Source: AP-15 sp963832875 (lineage in GTDB: Bacteria; Pseudomonadota; Alphaproteobacteria; ATCC43930; CGMCC-115725). Taken from it: a stretch of 64,000 nucleotides of DNA. A program made the translations under genes and the position numbers. The stretch is taken from positions 62,001 to 126,000 of the forward strand of contig CAWHWB010000007.1 in the NCBI GenBank assembly GCA_963832875.1, written 5' to 3'. This document shows, in pieces, positions 62,632 to 64,000 of the stretch (within the stretch, counting starts at the first letter, position 1; the number at the start of each line of letters is the position of its first letter). Below the pieces are notes generated by a model. It had not been told where the DNA came from and did no database searches. It worked only from the letters and a program-made list of their open reading frames with translations.

Positions 62632-63552
62632 TCAGCCATGCTCAACTCGAAACACCGCCTTGCCGGCGATATGTCGGTCGCGCAATTGCGGACCGATCCG
62701 CGCCAGATCGTGCCAACTGCTTTCGACGAGCGCCGGTTGTAGCGAGCCGTCGCCGACCAGCCCCGCCAGCACGGCGAGGTCCGGCGCAAAGCGCTCCTCG
62801 GGTTCCGAGGTGAAATACGAAAAGCTCTGGATGCGAGCGTTCGGATGGTTGGCGAAATCGCGAAAATTGATTGCGGTCGGCTCGCCCGACGAGTTGCCGA
62901 AGATCACGATCGTCCCGTTGGGCTCGATGCGTGCGATCGCGGCCGCGAGCGAGGCGCCGCCGGCGGCTTCGAGGATCAAGGCGAACCGCCCCTCGGCCTT
63001 GTCGATCGCATCGACGATTTCGTCGGCGGTGCGCACATGTCGGCCGCGCTCGGGACTGCCGACGATCGCGGTGACCTGCGCCCCGGAACGCGCCGCGATC
63101 TGCACTGCCATATGGCCGACGCCGCCGGCAGCGCCGGTGACCAGCACCCTCTTTTTGAGCAATGACCCGCCATGGCGCAAGGTTCGCAACGCCGTCAGAC
63201 CGGCGACCGGCAAGGCCGCTGCTTCCTCGAATCGGACATTTTCGGGCAGGGCCGCCACCCGATGCGCCGGCACCGCGACGCGCTGCGCCCAGCCGGCATC
63301 ATCGGTCAACGCCACCACTCGGGTGCCGGCTTTGGGGCCGCTGCCGTCGGCCGCCTGACGCAAGACCACGCCGCTGATGTCCTGCCCCGGCCGCCAGCCT
63401 TCGGGCCGGGTCTGCATCAGCCGCAGCTCGCCGCGGTTCAGCGAAAAGGCGCGCACCTCGACCAGCGCCTGGTTCGCCGCCACAGCCGGCTCCGATACCT
63501 CGCGCAGCTCGACCGGGGCCGTGCCGCCGGGCGTATTGACGAGAGCAAGCAT
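62632..63552 (-). CDS. quinone oxidoreductase-like alcohol dehydrogenase family protein (MDR)
   Basis: A 306-residue medium-chain dehydrogenase/reductase without the zinc ligands, of the quinone-oxidoreductase/enoyl-reductase type. It has LNRGELRLMQTRPEGWRPG, DISGVV, AALPVAGLTALRTL and the NADPH motif VTGAAGGVGHMAVQIAARSG. The Met at 63552 follows GGGAGAG. The stop is 10 nt from the Ldh-family gene start. Together they may act on an enone or sugar-acid product. Confidence 0.88.
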   Translation of the reverse strand: MLALVNTPGGTAPVELREVSEPAVAANQALVEVRAFSLNRGELRLMQTRPEGWRPGQDISGVVLRQAADGSGPKAGTRVVALTDDAGWAQRVAVPAHRVAALPENVRFEEAAALPVAGLTALRTLRHGGSLLKKRVLVTGAAGGVGHMAVQIAARSGAQVTAIVGSPERGRHVRTADEIVDAIDKAEGRFALILEAAGGASLAAAIARIEPNGTIVIFGNSSGEPTAINFRDFANHPNARIQSFSYFTSEPEERFAPDLAVLAGLVGDGSLQPALVESSWHDLARIGPQLRDRHIAGKAVFRVEHG

Positions 63553-63687
63553 GAAATCTCTCCCGGGTTCGTGACCGACCTTCATCGTATCCGCTTTGCT
63601 GGGAACAGCACCCTTGGCGCGGCGTCGTCTCTGCAGGAGAGGCCCGGTCCATTGGGCCGGGTCGGGGCCGCTGTGGATTGAGGCGGC

Positions 63688-64000
63688 TCAGTCTCGCCCG
63701 CGGTCAAGCACGGAAAAGGCGCGCAGGAAAAAGTCGGGCGCACCAAAATTGCCCGATTTTAGCGCCAGCGCCAACACCGGTTTGCCGTGGCTCGCAGAAA
63801 GACTCTCGGTCCATGGCACGCCGGGATCGATTTGACGGCCGATACGCAGTCCGGTTATGCCGAGCGCCTGCACCACCGCCCCGGCGGTCTCGCCGCCGGC
63901 GACGATCAGCCGCCGCACACCGGCATCGACGAGGCCGCGTGCGATCTGCGCCATGACGCCTTCGATCACGGCGCCGGCGCGCTCGCGGCCGAGCACCTGC
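63688..64000 (-). CDS. otnK: four-carbon acid sugar kinase, C-terminal part (cut by window edge)
   Basis: Only the last roughly 104 codons are in the window. The segment RRLIVAGGETAGAVVQALGI, TGLRIGRQIDPGVPWTESL and ALALKSGNFGAPDFFLRAF is the nucleotide-binding C-terminal domain of the OtnK/DtnK four-carbon acid sugar kinase family, which phosphorylates 3-oxo-tetronate or D-threonate. The start is beyond 64000. It is transcribed towards the quinone-oxidoreductase-like gene, 135 nt away. Confidence 0.85.
   Translation of the reverse strand, partial: QVLGRERAGAVIEGVMAQIARGLVDAGVRRLIVAGGETAGAVVQALGITGLRIGRQIDPGVPWTESLSASHGKPVLALALKSGNFGAPDFFLRAFSVLDRGRD

Overview
The window is high-GC DNA (about two-thirds G+C by eye), almost certainly from an alphaproteobacterium. 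The main clue is the DivK plus PleD cell-cycle pair; fused FdhD-MobA, a DUF29 protein, RAYT/REP repeats and a dense urease operon fit a soil or plant-associated member of the Rhodospirillales/Hyphomicrobiales. There is no rRNA, so genus cannot be called. Single-base frameshifts in two otherwise well-conserved genes suggest real pseudogenes or residual assembly errors.

Layout. 1-14.1 kb is an accessory, repeat-rich zone. It holds a DNA glycosylase (tag), a sugar permease/porin pair, a decayed FitAB-type toxin-antitoxin pair, an aldolase/glyoxalase operon with a hidden 48-codon gene, a REP-associated transposase between inverted REPs, a thiolase with its Zn-ribbon/OB-fold partner, a tandem array of about 162-bp units, a GIY-YIG nuclease embedded in palindromic repeats, and a ThDP enzyme. 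The 3' ends of two genes (the thiolase and an ADP-forming acyl-CoA synthetase) recur as broken copies that bracket the inserted cassettes. 14.9-21.2 kb is a catabolic block: alpha/beta hydrolase, luciferase-like oxidoreductase, GYD protein, LigJ hydratase and Rieske oxygenase, interrupted by an Mrr-type nuclease. 21.4-34.1 kb is mostly housekeeping: PleD/DivK signalling, ROK sugar kinase, DNA polymerase IV, molybdenum cofactor genes (FdhD-MobA, MoaA), NAD kinase, a regulator, tRNA-Arg, a phosphoesterase and a CDP-archaeol-synthase-like protein. 34.1-42.2 kb holds a lipoprotein hydrolase, a fused LigB-LigA dioxygenase, an arginine-rich disordered protein, a glyoxalase-fold protein, a periplasmic binding protein, a metallo-hydrolase and a gamma-glutamyltransferase. 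42.3-47.7 kb is a urease operon in the order ureD-A-B-C-E-F-G, invaded at several points by intergenic palindromic repeats. Then come an ankyrin protein and leuA with a probable attenuator.

51.4-61.6 kb is the most striking part: a three-gene cluster on the minus strand encoding a phytanoyl-CoA dioxygenase-like hydroxylase, a single-module highly reducing type I polyketide synthase of about 2480 residues (KS-AT-DH-MT-ER-KR-ACP, no thioesterase) and an alpha-oxoamine synthase whose GTG start lies 4 nt after the PKS stop. By analogy with known PKS/oxoamine-synthase pairs, it probably builds a fatty chain and releases it by decarboxylative condensation with an amino acid, giving a sphingoid-like amino ketone or amino alcohol. 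Three further genes (an Ldh-family dehydrogenase, a quinone-oxidoreductase-like protein and the end of a four-carbon acid sugar kinase) lie upstream on the same strand and run off the window.
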